From contig CANMIP010000036.1 in assembly GCA_947497945.1 (NCBI GenBank), positions 1-45,193 of the forward strand: 45,193 nt of DNA. Direction: 5' to 3'. How positions within the stretch are numbered: position 1 is the stretch's first letter; every line of letters starts with the position of its first letter. Under the pieces are notes generated by a model. The model was given only the letters and a program-made list of their open reading frames with translations. It was not told the DNA's origin and made no database searches. This DNA comes from an uncultured Tropicimonas sp. GTDB taxonomy: Bacteria > Pseudomonadota > Alphaproteobacteria > Rhodobacterales > Rhodobacteraceae. A program made the position numbers and the translations under genes. Positions 15,513 to 24,743 of the stretch are shown piece after piece.

Positions 15513-16727
15513 TCAGCCGGGCTTGGCAAAACACCCGCGCCAGCGCTCGGCGCGTTCTGCGTCGCGCGCCTCGTAGAGGTGGATCGCCTCCTGGAGATCG
15601 TCCGGAACCGGTCCGGCCCCGGCCTCGGCAAGTTCGCTCATCCGCAAGGTGAACCACGCAGTGACACCGCCTTCCGGCGTTTCGGCAAAGCGCGGAAAAG
15701 CTGGCTCGAGCTGCAATCCCTCCTGCCACAACGCCGGCAATGATGGCTCAAGGCAAAAGGCCCGTGCAAGGCCGACAATATCGACCGCGCCACCGGCAAG
15801 AACCTCCCGCGCCTGCGAATATGTCTTGATCCCGCCGGTCAGCATCAGCGGACTGGAAGTCAGCGCGCGGGCCCGGGTTGCGAAATCGAGGAAGTAGGGA
15901 CCGCGCCCGCCGCTGTCAGATGCCGCGCGGGCACCGGGGAAGTAGGTTCCACCACTGATGTCGATCAGGTCGATCGAGCAGCGATCCAGGGCCGCGACCA
16001 CCTCCAGCGCCTCCGCCTCCTGCAAGCCGCCCTCGAGCTGGTCCGAGGAATTGAGCTTCACGGCAACCGGATAGTCCGGGCCGACCGCCTTGCGCACTGC
16101 GGCAATCACCTCCAGAAGCAGCCGCATCCGATTGGCGATACCGCCGCCGTAACGATCGGTCCTGCGATTGAAGAGGGGCGAGAGGAACTGGCTGAGCAGG
16201 AACCCATGTGCCGCATGAACCTGGACGCCGCCAAAGCCTGCACGCCGTGCCAGATCCGCTGTTGTCGCTATCTCCGACGGCAAACGCGCGATCTCCTCCA
16301 GTGACATTTCCCGGCAGTGAAGCCCCGGCAGGTTCTGTGCGCTTGGCCCGGCAGGCACGCTGGTCGGTGGATAGGCCAGGGCCCCGGCATGACCTAGCTG
16401 CACCCAGAGGAGCGCGCCATTGGCGCTGCCCGCACGAGACAGTTCCTTGAAGCGAGGCAGATCCGATGAAGCCCGCAGCACGAGATTTCCCGGTTTCTCG
16501 GCGAAATCCGGGCTGCCTTGCAGCTCCCCGATGATGGACGCCGCCACCCCACCCTCAGCCCATCGGCGATAGAGCCGCGCCTGTGCCGCGGTCGGGTGGC
16601 CCGTTCCGTCCCCCAGACTGTCCGACATCGCGGACTTCACGATCCGGTTTTTCAGGATCGTCCCGCAAGGCAAAGGGATCGGGTCGAACAGTCCCGCCCC
16701 GGTGTCGGTCTTGCCATTATCGCCCAT
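15513..16727 (-). CDS. NADH:flavin oxidoreductase, old-yellow-enzyme family
   Basis: A 404-residue FMN-dependent TIM-barrel oxidoreductase. Typical blocks are LKNRIVKSAMSDSLGDG (27-43), the active-site VHAAHGFLLSQFLSPLFNRR with RTDRYGG, VAVKLNSSD and VLAGGAVDIVGLARAF. There is no C-terminal iron-sulfur/FAD extension, so it is a short, cytosolic single-domain enzyme reducing activated C=C bonds (enoate or related substrates). It is convergent with comE and so belongs transcriptionally to the minus-strand region that follows. The physiological substrate cannot be told from the sequence; a link to aromatic-acid catabolism is only positional. Confidence 0.9.
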   Translation of the reverse strand: MGDNGKTDTGAGLFDPIPLPCGTILKNRIVKSAMSDSLGDGTGHPTAAQARLYRRWAEGGVAASIIGELQGSPDFAEKPGNLVLRASSDLPRFKELSRAGSANGALLWVQLGHAGALAYPPTSVPAGPSAQNLPGLHCREMSLEEIARLPSEIATTADLARRAGFGGVQVHAAHGFLLSQFLSPLFNRRTDRYGGGIANRMRLLLEVIAAVRKAVGPDYPVAVKLNSSDQLEGGLQEAEALEVVAALDRCSIDLIDISGGTYFPGARAASDSGGRGPYFLDFATRARALTSSPLMLTGGIKTYSQAREVLAGGAVDIVGLARAFCLEPSLPALWQEGLQLEPAFPRFAETPEGGVTAWFTLRMSELAEAGAGPVPDDLQEAIHLYEARDAERAERWRGCFAKPG

Positions 16728-16952
16728 GCGCGTCTCGTCCTTCCGACCAGGTGATCTGCCGAAAGCTTCACGTGATATGCTCTCGCAGGAAAGCCTTATT
16801 CACGGGCGCCGGAGCAATCGGGGCGTTTGGAAAGAACCGCCCGTCCCGTATCCATGGCAAAGCTGCATGGTACAACTCCAAGAGACGGGGCTGACCATAG
16901 CCATTGGCAGCCAACCGGGTCCCAGGCCCGCTCCAAGGCGGGCGGAAGCCGC

Positions 16953-17219
16953 TCAGTTCAAGGTTTCGGAGCCCTTGTCTTCCGCCTCGGCCGCTTCCAG
17001 GCGATCCGCCAGCGCGGCCAGCCGTTCGCTCAGCCCCCGAACCTGCTTGGCGGTCATGAGGAACTGCTTGGCCACCCGCTTCTGCAAGCTCGGCTCGGTT
17101 CCGTATTCGATCCGGACGACCCCGGCCTTTCCTTCCATCGCGGTGCCCGTCTTGATCGAGGTCACCGGGAAAACCGAAGCGCCGCCCAGCGGGTGCCCGT
17201 CCCAATCCTTTTCAGCCAT
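16953..17219 (-). CDS. Small conserved-looking protein of unknown function
   Basis: An 88-residue soluble protein. The N-terminal half is mixed (about GGASVFPVTSIKTG and GVVRIEYGTEPS). The C-terminal half (about residues 45-80) is a long amphipathic helix, LQKRVAKQFLMTAKQVRGL continuing to LADRLEAAEAE, which could form a coiled coil. No signal peptide or membrane segment. It lies 72 bases downstream of paaX on the same strand and may be co-transcribed with it. Reading-frame quality and composition are protein-like, but I do not recognise the family. Confidence 0.6.
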   Translation of the reverse strand: MAEKDWDGHPLGGASVFPVTSIKTGTAMEGKAGVVRIEYGTEPSLQKRVAKQFLMTAKQVRGLSERLAALADRLEAAEAEDKGSETLN

Positions 17220-17291
17220 CCGATCTCTCCTTCGCTGCCCGGAACCGTCATGGCCGGATGCGCCCCTCCTTGCCCCAATCCCGGGTCGCCC

Positions 17292-18098
17292 TCAAGAGGA
17301 AGCCACCGCCAGGGGCGTTTCGAGTGGCAACCGCACCAACAGATCGCGCACCTGCGCCCGGCAGGCCTCCCCGCGCCAATCGTCGGGGAAAAACCGTTCC
17401 GGCAGGTTCGGGTGACGGAAGACCAGCCGACGCCAGGAATGAACCAGCAGGACCCGCAGCGCCTCGGTCTCCAGCCGGGAGAGCGTCGCGCCGTCGAGCG
17501 CCCCGGCCACATGGCCAAGCGCCTCGTGCAGGGCCTGGCTTTCTTCGACCAGTTCCCGTGGACAGACCCGCCCCCGCACCCAGTCCGGCACCGCGATCCT
17601 CGCGACATCCACGACCAGAAGCCCCTCGGCATCCCTTGGCGCCGGGCCAAGGCCGATGAGAAGCGACGGACCGAGTTGCATATATGATTCGGTCAGCGCA
17701 TGCGCGTCGAGCGCGCGGCGTGCCTCAGGCGATACGTCCTCACCGATCAGAAGGTGCAGCGCCAGGTCGGGTTCCAGCCCCGGGCCATAGATCCGGGGGT
17801 TGGCCTCCGCGCATTGCCGACGCCCGAACTCCGTCAGGGCATGCAAGCTGTGCCGCCCGTCGCGCCGGCTCTCGATCCAGCCATCCTTGCGCAACCGATG
17901 CAGCGCCACGCGCATCGCCTCCGGCCGGACGCCAAGGCTCTCCGTGATCTGGCCAAGATGCGTCCCGGACAGGGACATGCCGGCCCCCTGCGCCATATCT
18001 CCGAAGATGGAGATGATCAGCGACCAGACCCTGTGCGGCCGTCCGCCTGAAAGCAGCGCACGACAGGTTCGGAATGTATCGCTGACCTCGATCTCCAT
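17292..18098 (-). CDS. paaX: PaaX-family transcriptional repressor
   Basis: A 268-residue protein with the PaaX layout: N-terminal winged-helix (about residues 40-85) in which LGVRPEAMRVALHRLRKDGWI is diagnostic, a central dimerisation region and a C-terminal PaaX domain with LVHSWRRLVFRHPNLPERFFPDDW. PaaX represses phenylacetate genes and is released by phenylacetyl-CoA. It stands directly downstream of paaZ, separated by a GC-rich hairpin. A TetR regulator sits at the far end of the phenylacetate genes, so two controllers of different families may act on the same region. Confidence 0.92.
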   Translation of the reverse strand: MEIEVSDTFRTCRALLSGGRPHRVWSLIISIFGDMAQGAGMSLSGTHLGQITESLGVRPEAMRVALHRLRKDGWIESRRDGRHSLHALTEFGRRQCAEANPRIYGPGLEPDLALHLLIGEDVSPEARRALDAHALTESYMQLGPSLLIGLGPAPRDAEGLLVVDVARIAVPDWVRGRVCPRELVEESQALHEALGHVAGALDGATLSRLETEALRVLLVHSWRRLVFRHPNLPERFFPDDWRGEACRAQVRDLLVRLPLETPLAVASS

Positions 18099-18164
18099 TG
18101 CGCCAGACTAGGGGCTCGCCCCGCGCGGGACAATCACAACCCGCCGCAACCCCGGTCGCCTGGC

Positions 18165-18217
18165 CTCGGGGGGAGCGCGCGTAGCTGCGCCGGGGGGCGG
18201 AGCCCCCCGCCCCCGAG
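18165..18217 (-). terminator. GC-rich nested hairpin between paaZ and paaX
   Basis: An outer stem CTCGGGGG (18165-18172) / CCCCCGAG (18210-18217) encloses a tight inner stem GGGGGGC/GCCCCCC with a 3-base loop (18192-18208). It lies just after the paaZ stop on the minus strand and before paaX. The position suggests termination or attenuation after paaZ; there is no T-run. Confidence 0.5.
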
Positions 18218-18231
18218 CCGGTCCCACATGG

Positions 18232-20262
18232 TCAATGGGCGTTCATCGTCAACAGCTCGTATTCGGCGACCAACTCGTCCGCCTGGTTTGTCAGCGTCAC
18301 GTGCCAGCGCACCTCGCCATAGTCCGCGTTGCGCCCGGTCTTCTTCTTCACCGTCAGCCGGACCTTGATGCTGTCGCCCGCCGAAACCGGCTTCATGAAG
18401 CGCAGCCCGTCAAGCCCAGTATTGGCCAGCACCGGCCCCGGATTCGGCTCGACGAAGAGGCCAGCCGCAAAGGAGAGCAGAAGGTAACCATGCGCCACGC
18501 GGCCCGGGAAGAACGGGTTCGCCGCTGCCGCCTCTTCGTCCATATGGGCGTAGAACGTGTCGCCGGTGAACTTGGCGAAATGCTCGATATCGGCCAGCGT
18601 GACCTCGCGCGGCGCGGTGTGGATCGTCTCGCCAATCGACAGCTCGCCGAACTTACGAGTGAAGGGGTGGGCCGGCGCGTCTATCTCCTTCGCGCCCGGC
18701 ACCCATTTGCCGCCGATGGCGGTGAGGATATCCGGGCTGCCCTGCACCGCCGTGCGCTGCATGTAATGCATCACGCCGCGAATGCCGCCCATCTCCTCGC
18801 CGCCGCCCGCGCGCCCCGGCCCGCCATGGACCATATGCGGCAGCGGCGAGCCATGCCCCGTGCTCTCCTTCATCGAGTCGCGGTTGTTGAAATAGAGCCG
18901 ACCGTGGAAGGCCGCCGTGCCGAGCGCGATCTCCCGCGCCACTTGCCCGTCATGGGTGATGACGGAGGCCACGAGCGAGCCCATGCCCTTGTTGGCCAGC
19001 TCCACCGCGTGGCCGATATCGCGATAGCCCATGATCGTGGAGACCGGGCCGAAGGCTTCGGTGTCGTGGACCCGTTCGGCGCGGTCCGGATCGGCGCAGT
19101 GGAAGAGCATCGGCGGCACGAAAGCCCCGGCTTCCGCATCCGCGCCATGAACGGTGAAATTCTCTGGGTCTCCATAGACCCGCTCCGCCTCGCCGCCGAT
19201 GACCGCCGCCTGTTCCAGCACGTCACGCTTCTGGCTCGCCGAGACCAGAGCGCCCATGCGTGTGCTCTCCAGCTGCGGATCGCCGATGGTCGTCTTTGCC
19301 AGTCGTGCGGAAAGTGCCTCGATCAGCGCCGGAACCTGGCCCTCGGGCGCAATGATCCGGCGGATGGCGGTGCATTTCTGGCCCGCCTTGGTGGTCATCT
19401 CGCGGTGGACTTCCTTTACGAAGAGGTCGAATTCCGGCGTGCCCGGATCGGCATCCGGGCCGAGGATGGAGGCGTTGAGGCTGTCCTGTTCGGAGACAAA
19501 CCGGATCGAGTTCTCGATGATATGCGGCGCCGAGCGCAGCTTGTTCGCGGTCCAGGCGGAGCCGGTGAAGCTGACCACATCCTGGCACGTCAGCCGGCCC
19601 AGCATGTCGCCAAGCCCGCCCGAAACCAGTTGCAGCGCACCCTGCGGCAGCAGCCCGCTTTGCAGCATGATCCGGACACAGGCCTCGGTCACGTAGCAGG
19701 AGGCCGTGGCCGGTTTCACGATGGCCGGCACACCCGCGAGCAACGTCGGCGCGAGCTTCTCCAACATGCCCCAGACCGGGAAGTTGAAAGCGTTGATATG
19801 CACCGCGACGCCCGGCATCGGCGTGCAGATATGCTGGCCGAGGAAGGTGCCGTTGCGGGAGAGCTGTTCGACCTCGCCGTCGAGATAGACATACCCGTCG
19901 GGAAGCTCGCGCCGCCCCTTGGAGGCGAAGACGAACATCGTACCGATGCCGCCGTCGATATCGATCAGGTGGTCCTTTTGCGTGGCCCCGGTGGCGAAGG
20001 AGATGTCATAGAGCGCCTGCTTGTGCTTGCCGATCTCCATCGCCAGCGCCTTGAGCATCCGCGCGCGGTCGTGGAAACTCATCGCCCGCAGCGCCGGGCC
20101 GCCCCTGGACCGCGCGTACTCAAGCATCGTGGCCACGTCCAGAGCGTCATTTCCGGCCTCGGCCATAGGCGCGCCGGTCACGGCCGAGCGGATGAGCCGG
20201 GCCCCCTCGCCGGGCGCGATCCATGCGCCGGCGGCAAAACTTTCAATCTGTTGCAGGGTCAT
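18232..20262 (-). CDS. paaZ: PaaZ: oxepin-CoA hydrolase / 3-oxo-5,6-dehydrosuberyl-CoA semialdehyde dehydrogenase
   Basis: A 676-residue bifunctional protein of full PaaZ length. The N-terminal aldehyde dehydrogenase domain (about 1-520) has NAFNFP (157-162), the general base in VSEQDSLN (256-263) and the nucleophile Cys297 in [12 protein letters not shown]. The C-terminal MaoC-like hydratase domain (about 535-676) has [15 protein letters not shown] and [12 protein letters not shown] with the catalytic Asp/His. It opens the oxepin ring of the phenylacetyl-CoA epoxide isomer and oxidises the resulting aldehyde. It starts 24 bases after the P450 stop on the same strand. Confidence 0.96.
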   Translation of the reverse strand: MTLQQIESFAAGAWIAPGEGARLIRSAVTGAPMAEAGNDALDVATMLEYARSRGGPALRAMSFHDRARMLKALAMEIGKHKQALYDISFATGATQKDHLIDIDGGIGTMFVFASKGRRELPDGYVYLDGEVEQLSRNGTFLGQHICTPMPGVAVHINAFNFPVWGMLEKLAPTLLAGVPAIVKPATASCYVTEACVRIMLQSGLLPQGALQLVSGGLGDMLGRLTCQDVVSFTGSAWTANKLRSAPHIIENSIRFVSEQDSLNASILGPDADPGTPEFDLFVKEVHREMTTKAGQKCTAIRRIIAPEGQVPALIEALSARLAKTTIGDPQLESTRMGALVSASQKRDVLEQAAVIGGEAERVYGDPENFTVHGADAEAGAFVPPMLFHCADPDRAERVHDTEAFGPVSTIMGYRDIGHAVELANKGMGSLVASVITHDGQVAREIALGTAAFHGRLYFNNRDSMKESTGHGSPLPHMVHGGPGRAGGGEEMGGIRGVMHYMQRTAVQGSPDILTAIGGKWVPGAKEIDAPAHPFTRKFGELSIGETIHTAPREVTLADIEHFAKFTGDTFYAHMDEEAAAANPFFPGRVAHGYLLLSFAAGLFVEPNPGPVLANTGLDGLRFMKPVSAGDSIKVRLTVKKKTGRNADYGEVRWHVTLTNQADELVAEYELLTMNAH

Positions 20263-20285
20263 TTCTGGTCCTCTGGTTCAGGGCC

Positions 20286-21476
20286 TCAGGTCAGGGTGGC
20301 AGGCAGATAGGCATAGCCGCGAAAGCGGATGCGCCCGCCGAGCTTTGCCCCGTGGGACAGGGCGTAATCGGGATAGCGGGAGAGAAAACGGGAAATGGCG
20401 ATACGCCCCTCCATGCGGGCGAGCGTCAGGCCGACACAGGTATGCGCGCCGCCGGCAAAGGCGAGATGCTTGTTCGGGCGGCGATCGAGCCGCAACTCGT
20501 CCGGGGCGTCGAAAGCGTCCGGATCTCGGTTGGCAGCACCAATGCAGAGATGCAGGTCCGTGCCCGCAGGGATGGTCTCGCCGTGGAAGGTGACATCGCG
20601 CGCGGTCAGCCGGTTGCCGAACTGGTTGGGACTTTCGAGCCGCAGGAACTCGTCCACCGCCGTTCCGATCAGCTTCGGATTGGCAAGGAGTTGCGCCCGC
20701 GCCACCCGGTCGAAATCGAGCAGCGCCAGCGCGTTGCCGATCAGGTTGGTCGTGGTTTCGTGGCCCGCATTCAGGATGAAGATGCAGTTCTGGTAAAGCT
20801 CGGTCTCGCTCAGCCCGCCACCCGCGTCGGACTGGATCAGGCGGGTCAGCACATCTGTCTCCGCATCGCCGGGATTGGCGCGACGGTCCTCGATGATATC
20901 CTTGAGGAAGGCCTTGAAGTCATTCACCGCCCGGTTGCCGCGCGCCTCCTGTTGCAGCGTCAGCTTCGGCTCCAGCGCGCCGAGGATCGCCAGCGACCAG
21001 TCGCGCAGGGGCTCCCGACGGTCGCGCGGGATGCCGAGCAGGTTGCCGATCACCTCGATGGGAATGGCGCCGGCGAAAGCCTCGATCAGGTCGATCTCCG
21101 GTTCGCCTTGCATCGCGTCGAGGAGCTGGTCGACCAGCGCGATCAGGCCTGGTTCCATCTGTTCCAGCGCGCGCGGGTTCATCGCCCCGACCATGACCTT
21201 GCGGATGCGGCCATGCAGCGGGTTGTCGTTGAAGACGAGGCTGGTCGTGTGGTGCTCGAAGAGCGGGCTTCCTTCGCCGAATTTGGGGCCGAAGACCGGC
21301 TTCTTGTCGGAGAGGAAGGCTTCGCTGTCGCGATAGATGCGGTCGAGATCGGCGTGGCGTGAGAGCAGGACGGAGCCGTCCGGCTGGCGGCAGAGCGGGG
21401 CTTGCTCGCGCAGACGTCGATAAGTCGGCCAGGGATTAGCGAGGAAGGTTCCGGGGATGTCTGTGAGGTCAAGCAT
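20286..21476 (-). CDS. Cytochrome P450 monooxygenase
   Basis: A 396-residue soluble bacterial P450. The heme-ligand loop is FAGGAHTCVG (340-349) with Cys347. The I-helix oxygen-activating segment is AGHETTT (237-243), and the K-helix ExxR is Glu276-Arg279 in EFLR. Ferredoxin and reductase partners are not encoded nearby. It lies directly upstream of paaZ, so it may oxidise an aromatic or phenylalkanoic compound before entry to the pathway, although P450s are not part of the known phenylacetate route. The substrate cannot be predicted from sequence. The upstream 231-base gap holds a palindromic repeat. Confidence 0.94.
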   Translation of the reverse strand: MLDLTDIPGTFLANPWPTYRRLREQAPLCRQPDGSVLLSRHADLDRIYRDSEAFLSDKKPVFGPKFGEGSPLFEHHTTSLVFNDNPLHGRIRKVMVGAMNPRALEQMEPGLIALVDQLLDAMQGEPEIDLIEAFAGAIPIEVIGNLLGIPRDRREPLRDWSLAILGALEPKLTLQQEARGNRAVNDFKAFLKDIIEDRRANPGDAETDVLTRLIQSDAGGGLSETELYQNCIFILNAGHETTTNLIGNALALLDFDRVARAQLLANPKLIGTAVDEFLRLESPNQFGNRLTARDVTFHGETIPAGTDLHLCIGAANRDPDAFDAPDELRLDRRPNKHLAFAGGAHTCVGLTLARMEGRIAISRFLSRYPDYALSHGAKLGGRIRFRGYAYLPATLT

Positions 21477-21504
21477 TCCAGGCCCCCATCCGATCGAAGT
21501 GCCC

Positions 21505-21671
21505 TTGGCACGGAATCAAGGGCGAAGCCCGCCGTGCCAGCGCCTGCCCGTTCCGGCGGGCTGGCGCTTTGGTGACGTTTGCGCAAACCATTGAGGTTGC
21601 AGAACGCGTCACCATAAAGCGCTTCGCATCGTCGTTTCTGCGCCATCCCACGGGCAGGCGCTGGCACGGCA
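21505..21671. repeat. Palindromic intergenic repeat, copy A
   Basis: Two perfect 20-base inverted repeats, GCCGTGCCAGCGCCTGCCCG (21531-21550) and its reverse complement (21651-21670), are 100 bases apart. Nested inside are GGTGACG/CGTCACC (21571-21577, 21607-21613) and a 12-base palindrome GTTTGCGCAAAC (21577-21588). Most of the left part (21505-21529) and the right arm recur in opposite orientation at 30086-30213, and a fragment recurs at 8372-8391. It has no open frame of note and behaves like a REP/BIME or MITE-type dispersed element. Confidence 0.7.
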
Positions 21672-21707
21672 CTCGTTGCGCGAATTGATGGCAGGCCAAG
21701 GTCATGC

Positions 21708-23060
21708 TCAGTGCCCCATCGCGCCCATCTGGTTGGGCAGGAACAGCACAACGATCGGCAGCAGCACGATCAGCGCCAGGCGGAAGATATCGGCGATCCA
21801 GAACGGCGTGACACCCTTGAAGATCGTCCTCGTGGAAACGTTGCCAACCACGCCGCGCAGGATGAAGACATTGAGGCCGACGGGCGGGGTGATGAGCGAG
21901 ATCTCGGTGACAACAACCACGACGATGCCGAACCAGATCGGGTCATAGCCAAGCGAGGTGACCAACGGGAAAAAGATCGGCACGGTCAGCAGCAGCATCG
22001 ACAGGCTCTCGAAGACGCAGCCGAGGATGATGTAGATGCCGAGGATCATCAGGATGACAACGAAGGGCTGCACGTCATAGGCCGTGACCATGGCGATGAG
22101 CGCTTCGGGCAGGCCGGCGAGGTTGATGAAGTTCGAGAAGATCTGCGCGCCGATGAGCACGGCGAAGAGCGAAGCGGCCGTGAGCGCCGTCTCTTTCAGC
22201 ACCTCGAAGGTCGAAGCCACAGTCAGCCCACCGCGCGAGAGCGCGATGAGGAAGGCGCCCATCGCGCCCATGCCGGCGGCTTCGGTCGGCGAGAAGGTGA
22301 GGTTTAGCGGCGCGAAATCGAAGGCGCCGTAAAGCCCGCCGATGACGAGGAAGAACAGGAGCAGCACGGCCCAGACGGATTTCAGCGCCGAGATCCGCTC
22401 GCCCCAGCCGTGCCTTTCGCCTGCTGGGCCGCTTTCCGGCTTGCGCCAGACGGTCCAACGTACGGCGAGCAGGTAGAAGAATATCCCGAGGATGCCGGGG
22501 ATGATGCCGGCCATGAACAGCTTGCCGATCGAGGTCTCGGTCAGCAGGCCATAGATGACGAGGATGACCGAGGGCGGGATCAGGATGCCGAGCGTGCCGC
22601 CTGCTGCGATTGAGGCCGTGGAGAGCGAGTCGTGATAGCCGTAGCGGCGCATCTCGGGCATGGCGACCTTGGACATGGTAGCTGCGGTCGCGAGCGAGGA
22701 GCCGCAGATCGCCGAAAAGCCGCCACAGGCCGCGACCGTCGCCATGGCGATGCCGCCGCGCATATGGCCGAGAAAGGCGTTGGAGACGGCGTAGAGCTCT
22801 TTCGCCATCCCGCCCTTGTTGACGAACAGCCCCATGAGGATGAAGAGCGGCACGACCGAGAGGCCGTAATCCTGCGCCGTGTCGGTGATCTGGCGGCCGA
22901 CCATGGACATTGCGGCCTTCATGCCGCGCTCGTCGAAAATCGAGCCGCCGCGCTCATAGGCAAAGCCCAGCGTGCCGACGAGGCCCATGGCGAAGACAAT
23001 GGGCATGCGGACGAGGACAAGCACCAGGGCGATGCCAAAACCGATCAGGGCGGCGGTCAT
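21708..23060 (-). CDS. TRAP transporter large permease (DctM type), second system
   Basis: A 450-residue polytopic DctM-family protein. Start ATG at 23060 is chosen because it overlaps the small permease stop (ATGA); an upstream extension would be antisense-like junk rich in Arg. Family segments seen are VRMPIVFAMGLVG, LSVVPLFILMGLFVNKGG, HMRGGIAMATV, IAAGGTLGILIPPSVILVIYG and LITPPVGLNVFILRG. Together with the small permease and binding protein upstream it forms a P-Q-M operon. The neighbouring phenylacetate genes suggest an aromatic carboxylate as substrate, inferred from position. A repeat separates it from the P450. Confidence 0.94.
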   Translation of the reverse strand: MTAALIGFGIALVLVLVRMPIVFAMGLVGTLGFAYERGGSIFDERGMKAAMSMVGRQITDTAQDYGLSVVPLFILMGLFVNKGGMAKELYAVSNAFLGHMRGGIAMATVAACGGFSAICGSSLATAATMSKVAMPEMRRYGYHDSLSTASIAAGGTLGILIPPSVILVIYGLLTETSIGKLFMAGIIPGILGIFFYLLAVRWTVWRKPESGPAGERHGWGERISALKSVWAVLLLFFLVIGGLYGAFDFAPLNLTFSPTEAAGMGAMGAFLIALSRGGLTVASTFEVLKETALTAASLFAVLIGAQIFSNFINLAGLPEALIAMVTAYDVQPFVVILMILGIYIILGCVFESLSMLLLTVPIFFPLVTSLGYDPIWFGIVVVVVTEISLITPPVGLNVFILRGVVGNVSTRTIFKGVTPFWIADIFRLALIVLLPIVVLFLPNQMGAMGH

Positions 23061-23560
23061 GTGCGGTTCTCCAGCAGCTTGGGGGCGACGAAATAGAGGA
23101 TGCCGGTGAGGATCAGCACGACGGCTGTGACGGCGGTCGAGGCGGCGATGAACCAGCCGATATAGAAGGTCGGGATTCCGAGATATTCGGTCACGTCGCC
23201 ATAATCGCGGGCACGTTCGGCGAGGATCCAGACCCGCTGGATCGGCCACCAGAGCATGGCCCCGCAGGCAAGGCTCACCAGCCCGTCGCGGATATTGTGG
23301 AGGCGCATATAGTCGAACCAGGGGTCGGTCAGGTCGACCGAGATATGGCTACCATGGCCGGAGACGACCGGCAGGACGGAGAAGACCATGATCGCCATGA
23401 GGATCCGCGTCAGCTCCGTCGCCGCCTCGATGGGCGCGTTGAAGACGGAGCGCAGGATCACGTCGCAGAAGGTCATCACCATCAGGATGAAGAGCGCGAC
23501 ACAGGCGAGATAGACGGGCGCCCGTTGCAGGGCGCGCCCGAGATCGACAAGTGCTTTCAT
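23057..23560 (-). CDS. TRAP transporter small permease (DctQ type), second system
   Basis: A 167-residue protein with four hydrophobic segments and a DctQ-like core: residues 15-38 (LACVALFILMVMTFCDVILR) followed by VFNAPIEAATELTR, then later helices around VSLACGAMLWW and STAVTAVVLILTG. ATG start at 23560. Its stop overlaps the large permease start by four bases. It follows the binding-protein gene after a 63-base gap that carries a strong hairpin. Confidence 0.92.
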   Translation of the reverse strand: MKALVDLGRALQRAPVYLACVALFILMVMTFCDVILRSVFNAPIEAATELTRILMAIMVFSVLPVVSGHGSHISVDLTDPWFDYMRLHNIRDGLVSLACGAMLWWPIQRVWILAERARDYGDVTEYLGIPTFYIGWFIAASTAVTAVVLILTGILYFVAPKLLENRT

Positions 23561-23589
23561 GGATCCAGCCCCTCCCCCGGGCCTTGAGC

Positions 23590-23613
23590 GGGGCCGGCGC
23601 GATTGCCGGCCCC
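23590..23613 (-). terminator. Hairpin between TRAP binding-protein and small-permease genes
   Basis: Perfect 9-bp stem GGGGCCGGC / GCCGGCCCC with a 6-base loop, 10 bases past the binding-protein stop on the minus strand. In P-Q-M operons such stems usually lower permease expression relative to the abundant receptor, or protect the receptor mRNA. No T-run. Confidence 0.55.
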
Positions 23614-23623
23614 GAAAGCGGGA

Positions 23624-24658
23624 TCAGTTGGCGGCCATCTCGGCCTTGATCATGTCATAGGCGGCCTGACCGTCGATACCGGCGGCCGAAACCTCCTCGA
23701 TCACCTTGGTCTGGATTGCCGTGGCCATCTCGGTGAATTTCGCGAGATCCGCCTCGGAAGCCATGTTGATCGCATTGCCCTCCGTGCTCTCGGTCTCTGT
23801 GCGACCGGTCGCGTCGATCTCGTCCCAGATGGCGCCAATGGCGCGGGAAAGCGGCTCGCCAAAGACCTTCTCTTCCAGCGCTGCCTGAAGATCTTCCGGC
23901 AGGTCGGCGAAGCTGTCCTCGTTCATGATGAAGGCGAAGGAACCACGATAGAGACCGCCGGGCAGCTCGTAGACATTCTGCGCCACTTCCGTGAGCTTGA
24001 AGCCCTTGCGGCTTTCCATCGGCATGACAACGCCATCGGCGGCCTTGGAGGCGAGCGTCTCGTAGACCTTCGGCGCCGGGACCTGGATGCCCGTCGCGCC
24101 CAGAGCCGCGCCGACATCACCGCCAACACCGCCAGGAATCCGCACCTTCATGCCCTCGATCGCGTCGAGCGAGGTCACGGCTTCCGAGGAATGGAGCTGC
24201 GCCGGACCATGGGTGTGCAGCGCGATCAGCTTGACGCCGCGATGCTCATTGGCAGCCGCGAGATGGGCCTCGTAAGCGCGCCAATAGGCAACGGATGCGG
24301 CCTCGGCGGAGCCTTCATAGCCCGGCAGCTCGATCAGCTTGGTGGCGACGAAACGGCCCGGCTGGTAGCCGTGGAAGATGATCGAGGCATCCGCTGCTCC
24401 ATCCATGATCAGGTCCATCTGTGCGGGCGGCGGCGCGATGCCGAGCTTCAGCTCCGCCGTCACCTTGCCATCGGTGGCCTCCTCGACCATCTCGATAAAT
24501 TTCGGCCACATGGCGGCGTTGATGCCATGCGTGGGCGGGGCCCAGCTCGAAATTGTCAGCGTGTAATCGGCGGCAAAAGCAGCGGCCCCCGTCAGCGCCC
24601 CCGACACAGCAAAAGCGGCGCCGGCAAGCAGCCCGCCCAGTTTGGTGAATTTGGCCAT
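23624..24658 (-). CDS. TRAP transporter solute-binding protein (DctP type), second system
   Basis: A 344-residue periplasmic receptor. ATG at 24658 follows the ribosome binding site GGGAGGA and gives a signal peptide of about 30 residues (MAKFTKLGG… ending AAAFA, mature start ADYTLTISSW). The conserved IEGMKVRIPGG segment near residue 165 carries the substrate-contacting Arg. Its operon is preceded by an unusual pair of palindromes at 24692-24730. The location between the phenylacetate genes and a bifunctional beta-oxidation enzyme suggests uptake of an aromatic or aryl-alkanoic acid, which is inference only. Confidence 0.93.
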   Translation of the reverse strand: MAKFTKLGGLLAGAAFAVSGALTGAAAFAADYTLTISSWAPPTHGINAAMWPKFIEMVEEATDGKVTAELKLGIAPPPAQMDLIMDGAADASIIFHGYQPGRFVATKLIELPGYEGSAEAASVAYWRAYEAHLAAANEHRGVKLIALHTHGPAQLHSSEAVTSLDAIEGMKVRIPGGVGGDVGAALGATGIQVPAPKVYETLASKAADGVVMPMESRKGFKLTEVAQNVYELPGGLYRGSFAFIMNEDSFADLPEDLQAALEEKVFGEPLSRAIGAIWDEIDATGRTETESTEGNAINMASEADLAKFTEMATAIQTKVIEEVSAAGIDGQAAYDMIKAEMAAN

Positions 24659-24691
24659 GATGTCCTCCCAGAAATGGCATTCGTTTCGTTC

Positions 24692-24730
24692 GCAACGAGT
24701 TTTGCTAGCAAAGACTCGTTGCACGTGCAA
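24692..24730 (-). promoter_or_regulatory. Nested palindromes upstream of the second TRAP operon
   Basis: GCAACGAGT (24692-24700) is mirrored by ACTCGTTGC (24714-24722), and between them lies a perfect 12-base palindrome TTTGCTAGCAAA (24701-24712). A further 12-base palindrome TTGCACGTGCAA (24719-24730) overlaps the end. The cluster ends 34 bases before the binding-protein start codon, so it is well placed as a regulator binding site. Confidence 0.55.
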
Positions 24731-24743
24731 TTAAATTGTCGGG

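Noticed and set aside
18235-20310. Long plus-strand open frame opposite paaZ
   Set aside because: PaaZ is unmistakable on the minus strand; this frame is a composition artefact.
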